Assembly (NCBI GenBank): GCA_965153455.1
Contig: OZ234497.1
Span: forward strand, 4,526,001 to 4,590,000
Reading direction: 5' to 3'
DNA length: 64,000 nt
From: Sphagnum compactum
Lineage: Eukaryota; Bryophyta; Sphagnopsida; Sphagnales
How positions within the stretch are numbered: the stretch's first letter is position 1; each line of letters starts with the position of its first letter. Of the stretch, positions 49,484 to 61,860 are shown in pieces. The notes beneath the pieces were generated by a model that did no database searches, was not told the origin of the DNA, and was given only the letters and a program-made list of their open reading frames with translations. Position numbers and translations under genes: made by a program.

Positions 49484-49783
49484 GTGGGTGATGGCATTTT
49501 AATGTTGAAGTCATTAACCTTTAAGGTTCACATATTAGACCATAACTTGAAGCAATACCAAAGATCTAACATCAAGATCTTTCAACGATCACTTTCAATC
49601 TTGTTGGCTTATGGAGGTAATGATGTTGTTGTAGATCATAATGACTATGCCAATTTGATCAATTTGTTGCAAGGAGTTATAAAGGTTATGTACGTGCCCA
49701 ATTATGCACATGGTGACTTTGTGTTTGGTACTACCAATGGAACCATTTTGTATAACCACATTCTTAGTTTCTTTGAAGCATAA
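49484..49783 (+). pseudogene. C-terminal fragment of an acid lipase (AB-hydrolase lipase family)
   Basis: The frame ends LSILLAYGGNDVVVDHNDYA, NLINLLQ, VMYVPNYAHGDFVFGTTNGT, LYNHILSFFEA-stop. This is the C-terminal end of plant and animal lysosomal-type acid lipases, with the charge-relay Asp in YGGND and His in YAHGDF. Residues before this (KSLTFKVHILDHNLKQYQRS) only weakly resemble the family. The nucleophile segment GHSQG and the N-terminal lipase domain were not found upstream, so it is probably a pseudogene fragment. A multi-exon gene with distant exons is the alternative. Confidence 0.65.
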
Positions 49784-52700
49784 TTCTATTTCAAAAGCTA
49801 TTAAAATATAAGCCTTTTACAACCATTTTAATATCAATAATTGAATTGAAAGAGACAAAGAAACAAATAAAGTAATTTGAATGTAAAGTCTTGAATTTAA
49901 ACTTAATAATTCATCAATTACATTCATTCAATTGCATAGACATATATCCATGAATGTTTATAAAGTGGGCTTTAGGGATGTTGACTTCAATAGTTTGGCT
50001 CTCTCATGCATATGGGTGCACCATTTTTTCTTTTAAATGCTTGAAATCATGCACTTCCAACAATAATTCCAAGCCATGTCCTTTCTTCCTTTCCTTTCTA
50101 GTGAAATTTGGAACAAGAATCTTTCTAAATGCAAGATTGAGTGTTTTTCTATCAATCTTTAATGTTAGGGTTTGTTCATTGTGAAACATTAAAAAAATAA
50201 CGCATTGGCAATAGGGCTTTCTTTCACACCATTTGGTAATCATTGTGCACATGTGTGTTTTGGAAGTCTCTAATGTGTTCAAAATAAGAAATGAACAAAA
50301 GTCGTAAGTGTGTCAAAGGATGATGCTATTTGAATTTTGAATGTCTTGATTTTAAAATGCATGCTACAACTAATTGAATGTGCAACATATTAACTCGAAC
50401 CAATTCGCAACATATTTTAATAGATTGTCAAGTTTTGCAATGATTGAACATGATTGTAAAAGGAATTGAAATCCCTTGCACTACAATAATTTGCAATTAG
50501 ATTTACACCCCAAAGCTTTGAACTTTTCCAACTTGCTTGAAGTATGGAGGCATGTTCAATTTTGGTTCATTAGTTTAATAAGTTCCAACCAAAAAAATCA
50601 TATAAATTGCGAAAAATGGAATCCTTTTCTATTGTCACAAAAGTCCTTTTACTTACAAAGGATTTCATTACTATCAATTTATGACATGTAACAATAATTT
50701 TTTTTATCAAGGATTAACTTTTGGTATGTACTTAAATGACTTAATGCTTCATTTTGGTAATATTTTGATAATTGATTAACAATTCAAAGCTCTTTTGATT
50801 GTTATGTGCAATAAAATTGCATTTGTGACATCCTACATGGTATCCTTTAACATGAAAAAACCTCTCATATTGCCTCCGTACCTATTTGACACAACCTACT
50901 TGCACCTATTTACCCACTCATCACATAGAGAATGTTGTTGAAAGATGAAAATATAGCATGAACAAGTACTTACTTCCCCCCACCTACTTGCTTACCGCTC
51001 ACTAATGTGGCCTTACCTACATGGACTCACTCACTTACCTACTATAGCTTAATAATGAACTGAACTTATTGATGCCAAAAGAGATATAATGTTGTTGCCA
51101 AACATGTGGGTATTGCAAAAACCTTACTATCCTTGACTTAAAGTAAACTAAATTTTCCTTCAATGACAATATAACATAAACCCCAAATGTATGTATTGAA
51201 TATGTGCAAAAATGAACATTCACAAATTATCAATAGGGATACCAAAGAATAGTTTGCAAAATGCAATAACTTCATTGTTTCATAAACTCTAATAACATAA
51301 GGTAGAATGGCAAAGAGGATGTGATACGCTCATTTTCTTGTACTAATATTTCATTCATTTTTGTGGGAATGAACAGACATACCTTCGTTTGTTATATATT
51401 ATTGTTATTCAAGATGTGAGAATGAATGCAACACCTTCATTTTGCAAGTGCGTACACTACATTACTTGCAAATTATGTTTTTATACCATCATTTGTGATG
51501 TTTCAACAATGTTCATGTCTTTTTTTTTTCTCACTTAGTCAAGATATATGTATTATGTAGAATATTTAACTTCACACCAAAATGTTTGAAAATGCAGAAT
51601 GTTACAGAAAATGCATTTAAAATTTCCAAAAATTCTAGACATGTTAAATATGTTAAATATTGCCTTAGAAGGATATTGATATTTAAAACTAAACTCCTAG
51701 TCATCAATGTCATGTGCATGGTCCAATGATATTAAACAAATGTGGATCAAATCACTTTCAATGCATCCTAATGCTTGTAAAGTTGGTTATTCATCAATTA
51801 GATGTGGATCACCTCTACCATAAATTCATTGTCCCCAACGTTACTATAAAAAACAAAAAAAAAAAAAGTTACCAAATTTTTTTAAAATTTAAACTCCCTT
51901 GTGGTCCCTAATCACTTATGTTGCCACAAATAAATAAAAAGGAGTAATTTCCAATATGCATCATGATCTTTCACATTGCTCAACTATTACAATATTAATT
52001 ATACCAAATTAAACAATTTTGGCTACAATATGTGCTTTGTGAATGCATGGTTTGATCTTAGCATTATAATGCAAAAGGGTATGAAGAAGGTTAGGGTAAA
52101 ACTACTCATCATTGAACACTTTCCAATACTTTTTGAATTCCCAAATCATATGGAATGATTTTTGTGTCATTGGATGCACAAACTTGAAGGCTACAATTGT
52201 TTTTGGAATGTTAGAAGTAAAGGAGCAACGAAGAAATCACAAGAAGAGGATAAGTGATAATTTCTTTTAATTGATTTTGAAAAAATAGCTTTAGACCCCT
52301 CTTTAGTTTTAGCCCCATATCGTTTTCATTTTTAATCTATTTTGAGTGATTTAAAACCTGATATGTGTGTGCCGATTAGGGCTTTACAAAACTCCTTTGT
52401 ATTCCAAAGGCAAAAATGCTATGATCAAAGATCTTAAGCTCAAAATTTTAATATGTTTTAAGTCACCAATCATTGAACATTAAACCCCCAAACACTAATC
52501 ACTTCATATTTTGCCCATTTCTTTACTGAATTGAAAGATTTTTGCGATGTTGGAAGTGTTAGGTGAAAGGCTTAAAATGTTCATTTAGCTTCAAAACTAG
52601 AGGAACATTGTGTGAGGATTTGACTTCATTTCTGTTCTTAAATGTTTGTTCACTAACCTATTTATCCTAAATGTGCTAAACCAATTCATGTAGTGGAATT

Positions 52701-55018
52701 GTGCTTTTGATACCTTTTTACATCTTTGTCTTGTAAGTGACTAATTCTTGAATGTAAATTTGATTTGTTTGGGGTTCTAAGGGCCAGTTTAAACAAGGGT
52801 CTAAGGACCAAAAGCCTAAGGACCAATTTGAAGCAAATTGAATCTTGAATTGGATCCTTCTTCACATTAAAAAAACATTTTTCTTAAGCTATAGTGAGTT
52901 TGTTTAAAGGCTTGGGGTTCAATTTGAAGGTCTAATATTTAAAAGTGCAATTGGCATGTGAAAGGATTAGGTTAACCTTTAATATATTTTTTCTTCTTTT
53001 TTTAAATTTATTTTTTGGTTTAAAAAAAAAGCATATAATGGATAAACATAGGTACAAGATACCACAATTGTCTTTTTCCTTGGTGTTTTCCTTTGGAATG
53101 GGAACTGATTTAAACATTTCTTGTAAATTCAAATCCCCTTCCACTTGCTTCAACCCTCCACTTTTTGCCCCACCTTTCGACTCACTTTCATTTTGTGCAC
53201 TTAAAAAGGTTCAAAATGCATTCCTTTTAACAACCACCTTGTGAATATCCATAAAACCAACCATGTCAACTCTAAAATTGGTCAAAAATGGGGGAGTTGC
53301 AACAATATACTCAATCCATGGTGTGTCTTCCATTCTCATGGAATTTGAACAATAAGGATAAAAGAATAATAGAAAAAAGGAAAGCTTAATAATGTAGTAG
53401 AATAAGAGTTGTTGTTTTCCTAGCATTGCGGGGTCTATGGTAATGGATGACTTTTAAATACTTCATATTGTTGTAATTTTTTTTGAATTGAATTTTTTAA
53501 AAATCAACTTGCAAACCATTGAAAACAAGTCGATTAAGTCGTAAAAGCTTTGCATTTCTCATTTTACCACTACAACTGTGGTTTTTGTGGGATGGGGCCA
53601 TGTGAAGCTTTCATTTGTAGATTCAAAGACTTGTGTAATATGGGGTTTCAAATTTTGCCAATAAAAGTCTTACCTCTAGAAACAAGATTTACGAAGTATG
53701 AAGATGATTTCTAGAAACACTCTAAATAGATTTCAGGTTTTTTTAAATTATGTTTTTTTGACCAAGTAATCAAAACGACTCGATGGCTGATAAAATGATA
53801 AAATACAAGAATAAATCTCTTTCATCTTTTTCTTTATTTTGCCCCGATCACCCTTCCTTCTATCTAATTTCCTTTGGTTCTTGACAATGGTGCATTTTCA
53901 CACTTGGGAGGCTGTAACTATGGAGTTTCATCACAATCAACAAATATTTAAGAGGCTTGGAGTTTAGTGCCATACAAAGCTTTGAGGCCTTGGAGCTTCA
54001 TTTTGCATGACTAAAAGTGGGCTACAACAACTCAATACATCTCCTCTACTTAGTAAGTGCCTTCTCATGTTGTCCTCATTGCCCTTTTGTTTTGTGGTTT
54101 TAAAAATTAAACTTTCCCTATTGCAAAAGTTCCTATTTTTTGGTTTTTTCTTCTTTGTTTCCATATCCTTCTTTTTTTGCTTGTTCAACTCCTTTGTTTT
54201 TTTTTCTTTTTCCTTTTTGTCTTTTTTTTCTTGGTATTATTCTCATGGTTGTGAAGAAATATAGTCAATGATAGTCCTTTTTTTTGGTTTTTTCTTCTCT
54301 TTTTTCATCTTTTTCTTCTTCTCCTTTTGGCAAAATGCTAGACACTCCCCACATAAAACTTTGGGGTAGGTATCATAAAAGCTCAAAAAAAACATTATGA
54401 TGCCTTGTGTGATTGTTTTTGTAGGGTTTGACTAAGAACATCAAAAGTTTTTTAAAATCCAAAATTTGGTGCAACTTTATCAAATAGTAGAAAGTAGGTT
54501 AGTGATAATAATGAAATCCTACTTCCATGTGGTGATGGGTTCAAACTTTTTTTCTTCTTTTGCTTAGAACATTAGACCATGGATTGTGCAATCTTGCACA
54601 AAACATCAAAACATGAGTTGTGTGGTTGGATGCAAAAACCATGCAAGGCACAAATCACCAAGCCTATGGGGGAATATAATATCATGCCTCCTCCTTGGCC
54701 TTCCTCTTCTTCTTCATTTATTATCATCATGGCAAAATTAAAAGAAAAAAGAAGAAGGAATTGTGATCAATGATGGCTCACTTTTTCTTTTTCTTTTTCC
54801 CTTCTCGCCCTCCTCCTCCTTTTACATTCATCCTCTTCATTTTATTCTGATGGTTGCTTTAAATTTTTTAAATTTTTTTTTAAAAACAAAAACTGATTGA
54901 AATCAAGAAATCTTATTCAAATAGCAAAAATAATGGATTAATTGCAACTTCCAAAGTTAGGCATTGAAATAGCTTTGTCCTTGAAGCTTCATGACGCACC
55001 AATAGGAGCCCCCAAATT
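49784..55018. other. Long AT-rich intergenic stretch
   Basis: I saw no gene. T-rich runs dominate 54,100-54,350 and 54,780-54,850 (TTTTTC-type low complexity). At 50,880-51,040 there is a 'cctac(t)t(g/a)cc(t)' theme (cacctacttgcttacc, cttacctac) of short imperfect repeats. Confidence 0.45.
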
Positions 55019-55041
55019 TAAGGGTTTAGGGTTTAGGGTTT
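55019..55041. repeat. Short interstitial plant telomere-type repeat
   Basis: Two to three consecutive units of TTTAGGG (taagggtttagggtttaggg, then ttta) lie in AT-rich non-genic DNA. This is the plant telomere repeat; at this length it may also act as a telo-box or mark old repair with telomeric sequence. Confidence 0.7.
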
Positions 55042-55458
55042 ACAAAATTCACATTGCTTCACATAACAATGAAATCAAAAATATTATTAATGCCGAATCA
55101 ACCCCTAAACTACAACAAAACTAGTTCAAGAACTCACTAAACCTAGCCCCACTCTAACCCCAAATTAAATAAGAGGAAAATAAATAAATAAATAAATCCA
55201 AAAAGAAAAACTACCCCCCAAATAGTTATAAAACCATGAATTGAAAATCAGCATCATCGAAACCGACCATTTCAATTTTTTTAAAAAGAAAAAGAAAAAA
55301 ACCAAGACCTAAGGTTCACCCTTACCCAAAGACTATACTTTAACTAGAACCAAAGGTTATGGTTAAAAGCTGAAAGCAACTAAGACTGGCTTGAACGAAT
55401 GTTGGGTGGGGGACTGAGTTTGGAGGGTTAGAAGTTAAAACCAATGGTTCCAATTCCA

Positions 55459-55536
55459 GTTGCCATAAGGGGCAATAAGAGACATATAGCCATTATTATT
55501 AAGTTGCCATAAGAGGTATAGCCATTATTATTAAGC
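55459..55536. repeat. Short tandem duplication
   Basis: The pair gttgccataag(g)...tatagccattattattaag is present twice in tandem with a 32-bp offset, the second copy being shorter in its middle part. Confidence 0.7.
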
Positions 55537-55540
55537 AATA

Positions 55541-56330
55541 AGAAGCAACCTGATTAGAAAATCCTTTGGCAAGGATTTTGCTCATTGTGATGATGACGGA
55601 TGATGTCCACTGGATGAAGACTGCCGAAACACACCCTCAGAGGATGGATGATAGCCCAAGGCCTGACTGGACCTGGTCTTTGTTGCGACAAAGCACGAGG
55701 CAAGGCGAGGAGAGGCAGAGAGCAGCAGGAAGAGATGATGATGATGATGCTGAGGAATCCTGATCCTGCTGCTGTGTTCCTGCAATTCTTTCTGCAATCA
55801 TCTCCCCCCTCCACTGCCCAAGCAATTCATCTAGATCACCAAAAAGGTGTTGTTGAATTGAATTCTTGTCAGAACTCAGAGGAATTCTTGCCAGAGCTTA
55901 GAGGAGTTTTTGCCCACAAGGACCGTCGTCCCGCATGAAATCTTTCTTTGGTTGTCATTGAAGATCTTGGGTGGCTGCAGATCTTGCACACCTGGTAAGT
56001 ATCTAACATCATCGCCTGATTAGATGCTGCCGACTTCGCTCGTCAGTTGTGGGAAAAGTCTGCAGCTTTGGGTACACAAAATAAGGCTGGCTGGCTGGCT
56101 GGCTGGCTAGCTGCAGAAACCGAAGGGGACCCACCATTTCTGCTTCTTTGAGATTTCATTGACGGAATTGCAAATGGAGAAGAAAGAATGCTAGAAAGAT
56201 AAACATGCAAATGATGTATCAGCGCTTTGGAGCATCATCAGTCAAGAGTAATTAGAGCGTCAGAATCCGCTCTCAATAAGCTAAGAAAGAAGCATTTGAC
56301 GAGACCCAAAAGGACGAACGAGTCGTGGCC
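55541..56330. other. Upstream region of the PhyH gene
   Basis: GC content rises here compared with the AT-rich stretch before it, consistent with promoter and leader. It includes a GATGAT microsatellite near 55,734-55,750 and a GGCT tetranucleotide run at 56,085-56,108. Open frames up to 96 codons on both strands carry no domain. Confidence 0.4.
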
Positions 56331-57532
56331 ATGGCGGAGAAGCAGCAACAACAAAGTCGCGATGATACTAGTAGGAGACAAGGAGACCGCTACCTTCTCT
56401 CATCAGACGATATAAGCACTTTCCATACCAATGGCTATGTTCATCTCAAGGTGCAGTGCAGATTTCTTATGTTGCCGTGGCTGCTAGCAGCAGCAGCATC
56501 AGCTCATGAAGTTTCTTTTATCTGTTTTCTCATTTCTGTTTTTTGTTGGGTGAAACTCAGAAACAACCATGGCTATGTCCTTCTGCTTCCTCAAAAACTG
56601 TTTTCATGCAGTTCTTCTCTCTGCAATCTCATTGCAGTTTTTCTTTTCCTCCAGTCGCTAAAACAGCAGGTGTAGTGCAATACAAGTAGTCACCAGAGTG
56701 CTATACAGAATCGATGTGGGTCATCAGATGTAGCAGGAAGCCACAAACAATCAATGCATGCCCCCCCCCCCCTCCTCTCTCTCTGTGTACTCCCTTCTGC
56801 TTGGACCCTTTGCTTTTTGTGCAGGAGAAACCCTAAAATGAAATGAAACCTTGCCTTCGTTTGGAGTCTGTGAGTGGGTTCTTCTTGGTCTTCTCTTTGA
56901 GGAGTGGAGTTCTCAATGCTTTCCCTCGGGAAATTCAGTCCTGAGAATTGTTGAAAGACAGTTTCCGCATGAGTGTTGCACAGAAAAAGCTCGAATTTGA
57001 TCATTCCTTCTTTGAGGGGATCATATTTTCAGGGGTTCTCTTGTGAGAAGAAGCATTGGAGGATATGTAATGCATGACTGCCTGCTACTTTTATGATCAT
57101 CTCATCTCTTTGGACATGCATGTGCTGCTGCTGAATAAAGATTTCTCTACTGTGATTTTTCACTCTGATGCAATTTGCCTTGAGGCAGAGAAGCCCATTT
57201 ATTGCTAGCTAAATGAAGCAGGAGGGACAAGTACAGCTAGTCTCAAAGCAATTTTTTTTTTTTCAGTGAGTCATTGTGTGCAACTTACTGAGGTGGTGGA
57301 CATTGTAGCTGATTATCCTGGCCATTTTTTATTTTTTATTTTTTCATGGCATTGCCTGCAGGGAGTGTTATCTGAAGAGGAGATGTGTGAACTGGAGAAA
57401 GAGTTCATGGCATTCCTTCGGCGAGAAGTTCCTGTAGAGGGTCGAGATTTTTGTGACATGTCTGCTGACTACACAAAGCCAGTCGAGAGCTTCTCCATCA
57501 TCAACATTATGCTTCCATCCAAGTAAAAAAAT

Positions 57533-57567
<35 letters not shown>

Positions 57568-58756
57568 AGAGTCTCTCTGTGATCTTTTGATTGTTGCAAA
57601 AAACTTGTGGCAGTTGCAGCAGCCATAAGGATGATGCAAGCAAGAACCTTTAGGGTGTTTACATTCAGCACCATTGAATTCATTTCCATCAGAGAAACAG
57701 ATGCATCCTCAAATATGCTAAGTGAAGTGGTTTCAAGGGTGCACTCTCCCCCACAAAAATGGTGGTTTTCAGAACAGTGTGACCTCTCCATTTAGAGGTG
57801 AATTTATTTTTCTCCCTCCCTGCATTGTGTAGGTATAATCCCCGATTGAAGGGAAACATTTATGAGAAACGTGCTGCATCAATCTCAGAGCAATTACTGG
57901 GGCCAGATATGGTGGTGGATTATGACCAGCTCCTCTCAAAGCCACCCAATAAGCCAGATGCTGAATTCAAGTGGTAAGATCTCACACACTACAACCCAGC
58001 CCAGTGCCAGTTGAATGGTTGGTGAATTTTTGTGTTGGCCTCACACATATTTTGGCTTGAATTTGTAGAAAAATCAAATTTCCTTGTGTTTAGGAATCTC
58101 GTTGAGGAATTACTCAACAGCAGCTTGAACTATTGAATCCAGCTTAAAATTTGATGACCCAAGTAAGAGCAGTGCAGCTTCTTAAGAATTTCATACAATG
58201 ATCCAAAAGCCCTGCATCAACAGTCATTGTGATTTGGTTTTTCTTGCTCACATGTATTAGAATGGCATTTGCCTGTTGGTTTTTGTTGACGAGAAGTTAA
58301 CATATTTCAACTTGAAACAGGCACCAAGACTTGGCATATTGGCCAGTGACAGCAGATACAAGAACAGCATCATTCTGGCTTGCAATTGACAACTCTACAG
58401 TGGAAAATGGCTGTGTTCAATTTGTCCCTGGATCTCATTTGGAGAAGAGCTTGAGACACCATGGTCCTCTTCATGGAGACCGAGACAAATCCCACACTCT
58501 TGCAGCCATGCTGACTACTTCTGATCTGCCAAAACCTGCTGAACTCAATCGGGGTGATGCCACAGTGCACCATGAGCGAATTCTACATGGATCAGGGGGG
58601 AATTTCAGCTCAGATAGCTGGAGAAGAGCATGGGTCATGGCTTATCGATCCAAAACCACAGTTGATGAGGAACGCCGAATGGGCTTCACCCATTCTCATA
58701 ACGATAATCTGACAGTCTTGAATTCTGTTGGAGAGGAAACACAAGTCTCATCATAA
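56331..58756 (+). CDS. Phytanoyl-CoA dioxygenase (PhyH) family Fe(II)/2-oxoglutarate oxygenase
   Basis: Non-heme iron dioxygenase. Relatives hydroxylate phytanoyl-CoA in alpha-oxidation or other small molecules; the substrate here cannot be told. Four exons: 56331-56450, 57362-57522, 57833-57973 and 58321-58756. They join in frame to 285 residues (GT-AG throughout). The start MAEKQQQQSRDDTSRRQGDR is the first ATG; an in-frame GTG two codons earlier is not used. Exon 1 ends FHTNGYVHLK and exon 2 begins GVLSEEEMCELEKEFMAFLR. Exon 4 holds the active site: WHQDLAYWPVT with the metal-binding H-x-D (His assembled across the exon 3/4 junction), TASFWLAIDN and NGCVQFVPGSH. The distal His lies in TVHHERILHGS, and the 2-oxoglutarate-binding Arg probably lies in WRRAWVMAYR. 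The C-terminal residues QVSS are not a clear peroxisomal signal and no PTS2 is obvious at the N-terminus, so location is open. Confidence 0.9.
57535..57565. repeat. CT dinucleotide microsatellite in PhyH intron 2
   Basis: An uninterrupted (CT)15 run starts 12 bases after the exon 2 donor. The polypyrimidine tract is far from the acceptor; it may be polymorphic. A C12 run also lies in intron 1 (56,761-56,772). Confidence 0.95.
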
Positions 58757-59914
58757 AATATCACCTTCTGTCTTTCAAGGATCAAGACCCGTAACAACTG
58801 CAGCATGAATGTAAGTACATGTTTTTTTTATTGCAGAAATCAGTGCTTTGTGTATTAAAGTCTGGGAAAGTGTAACTTGTTTGGAATCAGCCTGAAGAGT
58901 ATGTATGCAAGGGAAGGAAATCAAGACCCATCTGTGGAAACAAAATCTGTGAAGACAAGCTATTGATTTGTTGAGGACAAAATGTTTATATCTGCACTCT
59001 TCCCACCTTGGGTTCTTCTTGTATTGGAAAACGATGAGGGCTTTGAAATGCTGCTATTGACCAAACAATCCAAATACAGAAATTCCTTTGATGCTTGGCA
59101 AACATGCTATTTCAGTAAGCTTTTCTAAGAGTTGGGTGCTTGTATTGCTATCTCACATTTATTGCTAGAATTGGGAGGAGAAGGAAATGGGTGTCATTCT
59201 CATTTGTGTAAAATAAATAAACAAATGTCATGGGCATTTTGTGAATAAGATTGATTATCAAAACTTGTAGGTCATTGATTAGGAGCTGCAGAAATGGAAA
59301 ATTACACAAACGATTTGGGAAAGTAAATTGAATTGGGTCTTAGAGGTTTTGGACATGCATCAAGAAAAGTTTGGACAATAACAAAGAAAAAAAATTCAAG
59401 GATCCTTTTTGAAGTGTTGTTTTTGTTTTGTTTTGTCGTGTTGAGCTCTCTCAAATCATTCCATCCCCCCTTCCTGTTCTTGGGAAAACCTTCAATGAGT
59501 AAGGGTTTGATAATATTTAGACCTACGGTGTAAGAATGATCAAATATTGAATAATTTTGTCATTGGAAATTCACTAAAATCAGAACTAAAGGATTTAGGG
59601 CAATTGGGACATGCTATGATCGTCATGTTGGAAAGCCCTTATTGAGTAAAGGTTTTATGGAACTGATTTCATAATTTTTAGACCTAAGATCGAAGAAAAT
59701 GTTGAAATTTGAGTAATTTTTACAATTAAAAATTTAATAAAAATCCAAAATTTCAGTAAAAACTGGATTTCAAACAAAGAAGTTGCACCAGTGTTTTTTT
59801 TTTTTTTTTTCAGTTTTTTCATGTTACACTCAAAATGGGGATAAACCATAAGAGGATTTAGCCAAATGTGATTACAAGACAAATAAAAAAGTAGAAAAAT
59901 TTAAGAATCCAATT
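58757..59914. other. PhyH 3' flank, then AT-rich spacer
   Basis: 58,757-59,260 probably includes the 3' UTR (AATAAA-containing words such as aaaataaataaac at 59,210). Beyond that the DNA is AT-rich, with T18 or longer at about 59,793-59,811. No gene was seen. Confidence 0.45.
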
Positions 59915-59917
59915 CTA

Positions 59918-60745
59918 TGGTGGCAACCTAATACAATTAATTATCTAAATATGGCTAGTTTTTAGGAAGAAAGCCAGAAATCTTCCCCTTCAAAAAAATG
60001 TGACAAATTTTACCTCAAAAAAATTTCATAAATCCCTTGGACCATGTTGCTAGGCCCTAAATTTTTTCCCCAAAATGGCGAAAATTTGCCACAAAAAAAT
60101 CACCCAGTTGCACCATTCAATATTACAACTTTATGTGTTCAACAACATGGACGTAACATTCACATGGGATGATTTTTGTGCATGGGATGTTCATCTCTTA
60201 TTTACGAATAAGCCAAAAGTAAGGATGAATCACAAGTTTGTAGCTGCAACTTGGGATGATCCTAAGGTTGGGTGCAGAGTTTGGAATAAATTTGTAAATT
60301 TTTTCATCTCTATTCTCTAATTGTTTGGTTGTCAAATTTCTAACATTAACTACCCTTGATTGGTTCTCTCTATTTGTTTGTTTATATACTCATCATGGAC
60401 AACAACATCCGTTACAAGCAAGTCCTATAATAATGAACTATCACAAAACAAATCCCTCCCCAAAAAAGGAAAAAAAAAAGTCATTGCATTGTGTTCATAT
60501 TTGCTTCATCCATAACATTTCCTCCTCGTCCATCCATTCCATTTTTCCATTCTCAACACAATCCTGAATGCTGAATACTTGAGAGGGCCTAGTGGAAAAC
60601 ATTTTGTAAAAAGACTTGACAAATTCTCCCTACTTGGCCACAAAAAAGTGTGACAAAGGATTTTTGAGGAAAAAAAGCGCCAAAATCACGGAAATCTTTC
60701 TAAAGTCGCCATATTTAGACAACTGGTCGCCAAAATATAGCAAGA
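59918..60745. mobile_element. Candidate terminal-inverted-repeat element (MITE-like)
   Basis: The left end contains ggtggcaacc...ttatctaaatatggct, then a ttttaggaaga run (59,921-59,972). The reverse complement of the right end reads tggcgaccagttgtctaaatatggcg, then actttagaaaga (60,735-60,690). The core CTAAATATGGC matches perfectly and flanks match partly. About 0.8 kb lies between. No transposase was recognised, nor a clear target duplication. Confidence 0.45.
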
Positions 60746-60884
60746 TTCTTTTTAAATGTGCATTTCCTCTGTGAGTTGTAGTAAAATTTGGCTAATTCCT
60801 CTTGTGGATGGTCGCCAGTGTAGTAGCTACGTCACAAAATCGGATCCGTTGAAATTTCAAACTCCCATCGCTCTTTTTCCCTTT

Positions 60885-60939
60885 TTAGGGTTTTTAGTGA
60901 AAAGAAAAACTTTTTAGGGTTTCCGTATTTTTAGGGTTT
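60885..60939. promoter_or_regulatory. Cluster of three telo-box motifs
   Basis: TTAGGGTTT (complement AAACCCTAA) occurs at 60,885-60,893, 60,914-60,922 and 60,931-60,939, directly before a GC-rich leader-like segment. In plants such clusters are typical near the transcription start of ribosomal-protein and other translation-related or cell-growth genes. The orientation and the GC-rich sequence to the right suggest transcription towards higher coordinates. Confidence 0.6.
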
Positions 60940-61075
60940 TCTTTCTCAAATCCGATCGGCGGCGTCGTCTCCGTCGCTCCAGTCGTTTGTGGGTGAAGTT
61001 CTAGAGCCGCAGCGAGATCGAGGAGCTGTAGATCGTGGGCATTGTGGCCTGGCAGAACAGAACTGAGAGGGTATG
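60940..61075 (+). other. Probable 5' leader exon of a gene whose coding part is not seen
   Basis: A GC-rich island (cggcggcgtcgtctccgtcg) starts just after the telo-boxes and ends near a donor-like AGAGG|GTATGA (61,071). It has the look of a first untranslated exon. No known protein was found between here and the window end. The short frame from 61,073 (34 codons) starts at the proposed donor and is not supported as a protein. Confidence 0.35.
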
Positions 61076-61860
61076 AGAGCTGCTTTTGTTTCGCAGAGGT
61101 TTATTTTTAGAGTTGTTCTTGGGTCTTGGTTGAGTCGAGGAAGTACAAAGATCTTGAAGAAGTTCATGACCTCTTGAACAATGCTTTCATTGCCAATATC
61201 TCGTTGTTGAGATACTTGCGGGATTGATCAATAAACACTCCATAAAGCTTGCTTTCTTCTTGTTGTTCATGTCGTCTTGTTGAAAGCCTGGTTGTCTCTT
61301 ATAGCCATGTGGATTGGGCCTACTGTTCTCTGCAGTTATGCTGTGAACAATATGTTGAGAACAGGTCAAACATATAGAGAATGCCGGATCCCCTTGGAGA
61401 TTCCTCCATATGATGCATTTGTGCTGCATTTAATCCTATTTGAATTTTTTGTTTCCCCTTTCACCCGTTTGTTCTGTATTGTGAAGGTCTAACTGATGAT
61501 CACTGTTCATAATATCTGATGTAGTGTAGCAAACTAGAAGTCATGCTTTCCTGTGATTGAGTAAAAGTGCTTGCCTACATTTTGGTGTTTGTCTATCTTT
61601 TGATGCGGGTCCTCTGTCATCCTTTGAGCATGGGATGCACTTTTCTTCCCTGTATGATCGAAGCATCATAGTTTCTGCATGTCTTTCGTTCATTCTGTTA
61701 TCAGTTTTTGTGAGGGTTTATGTTTTGAAGCATATTCATCTATGGATTTTTAAGGCTTGCTAAACAGCCGGGCTTTCAATTAAGTCTATTCATGAGTTGT
61801 AGTATGAATGCAGGTCTACTAGGGCAACATATCAGGGTCTGTAGTAATCTTCCCAACAGC

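Noticed and set aside
55019-55041. Telomere repeat as a sign of a chromosome end
   Set aside because: Only two to three units inside ordinary DNA with genes on both sides; it is interstitial.
61073-61177. 34-codon frame after the telo-box leader
   Set aside because: Its ATG lies inside a donor-like GTATGA and the product resembles nothing known.
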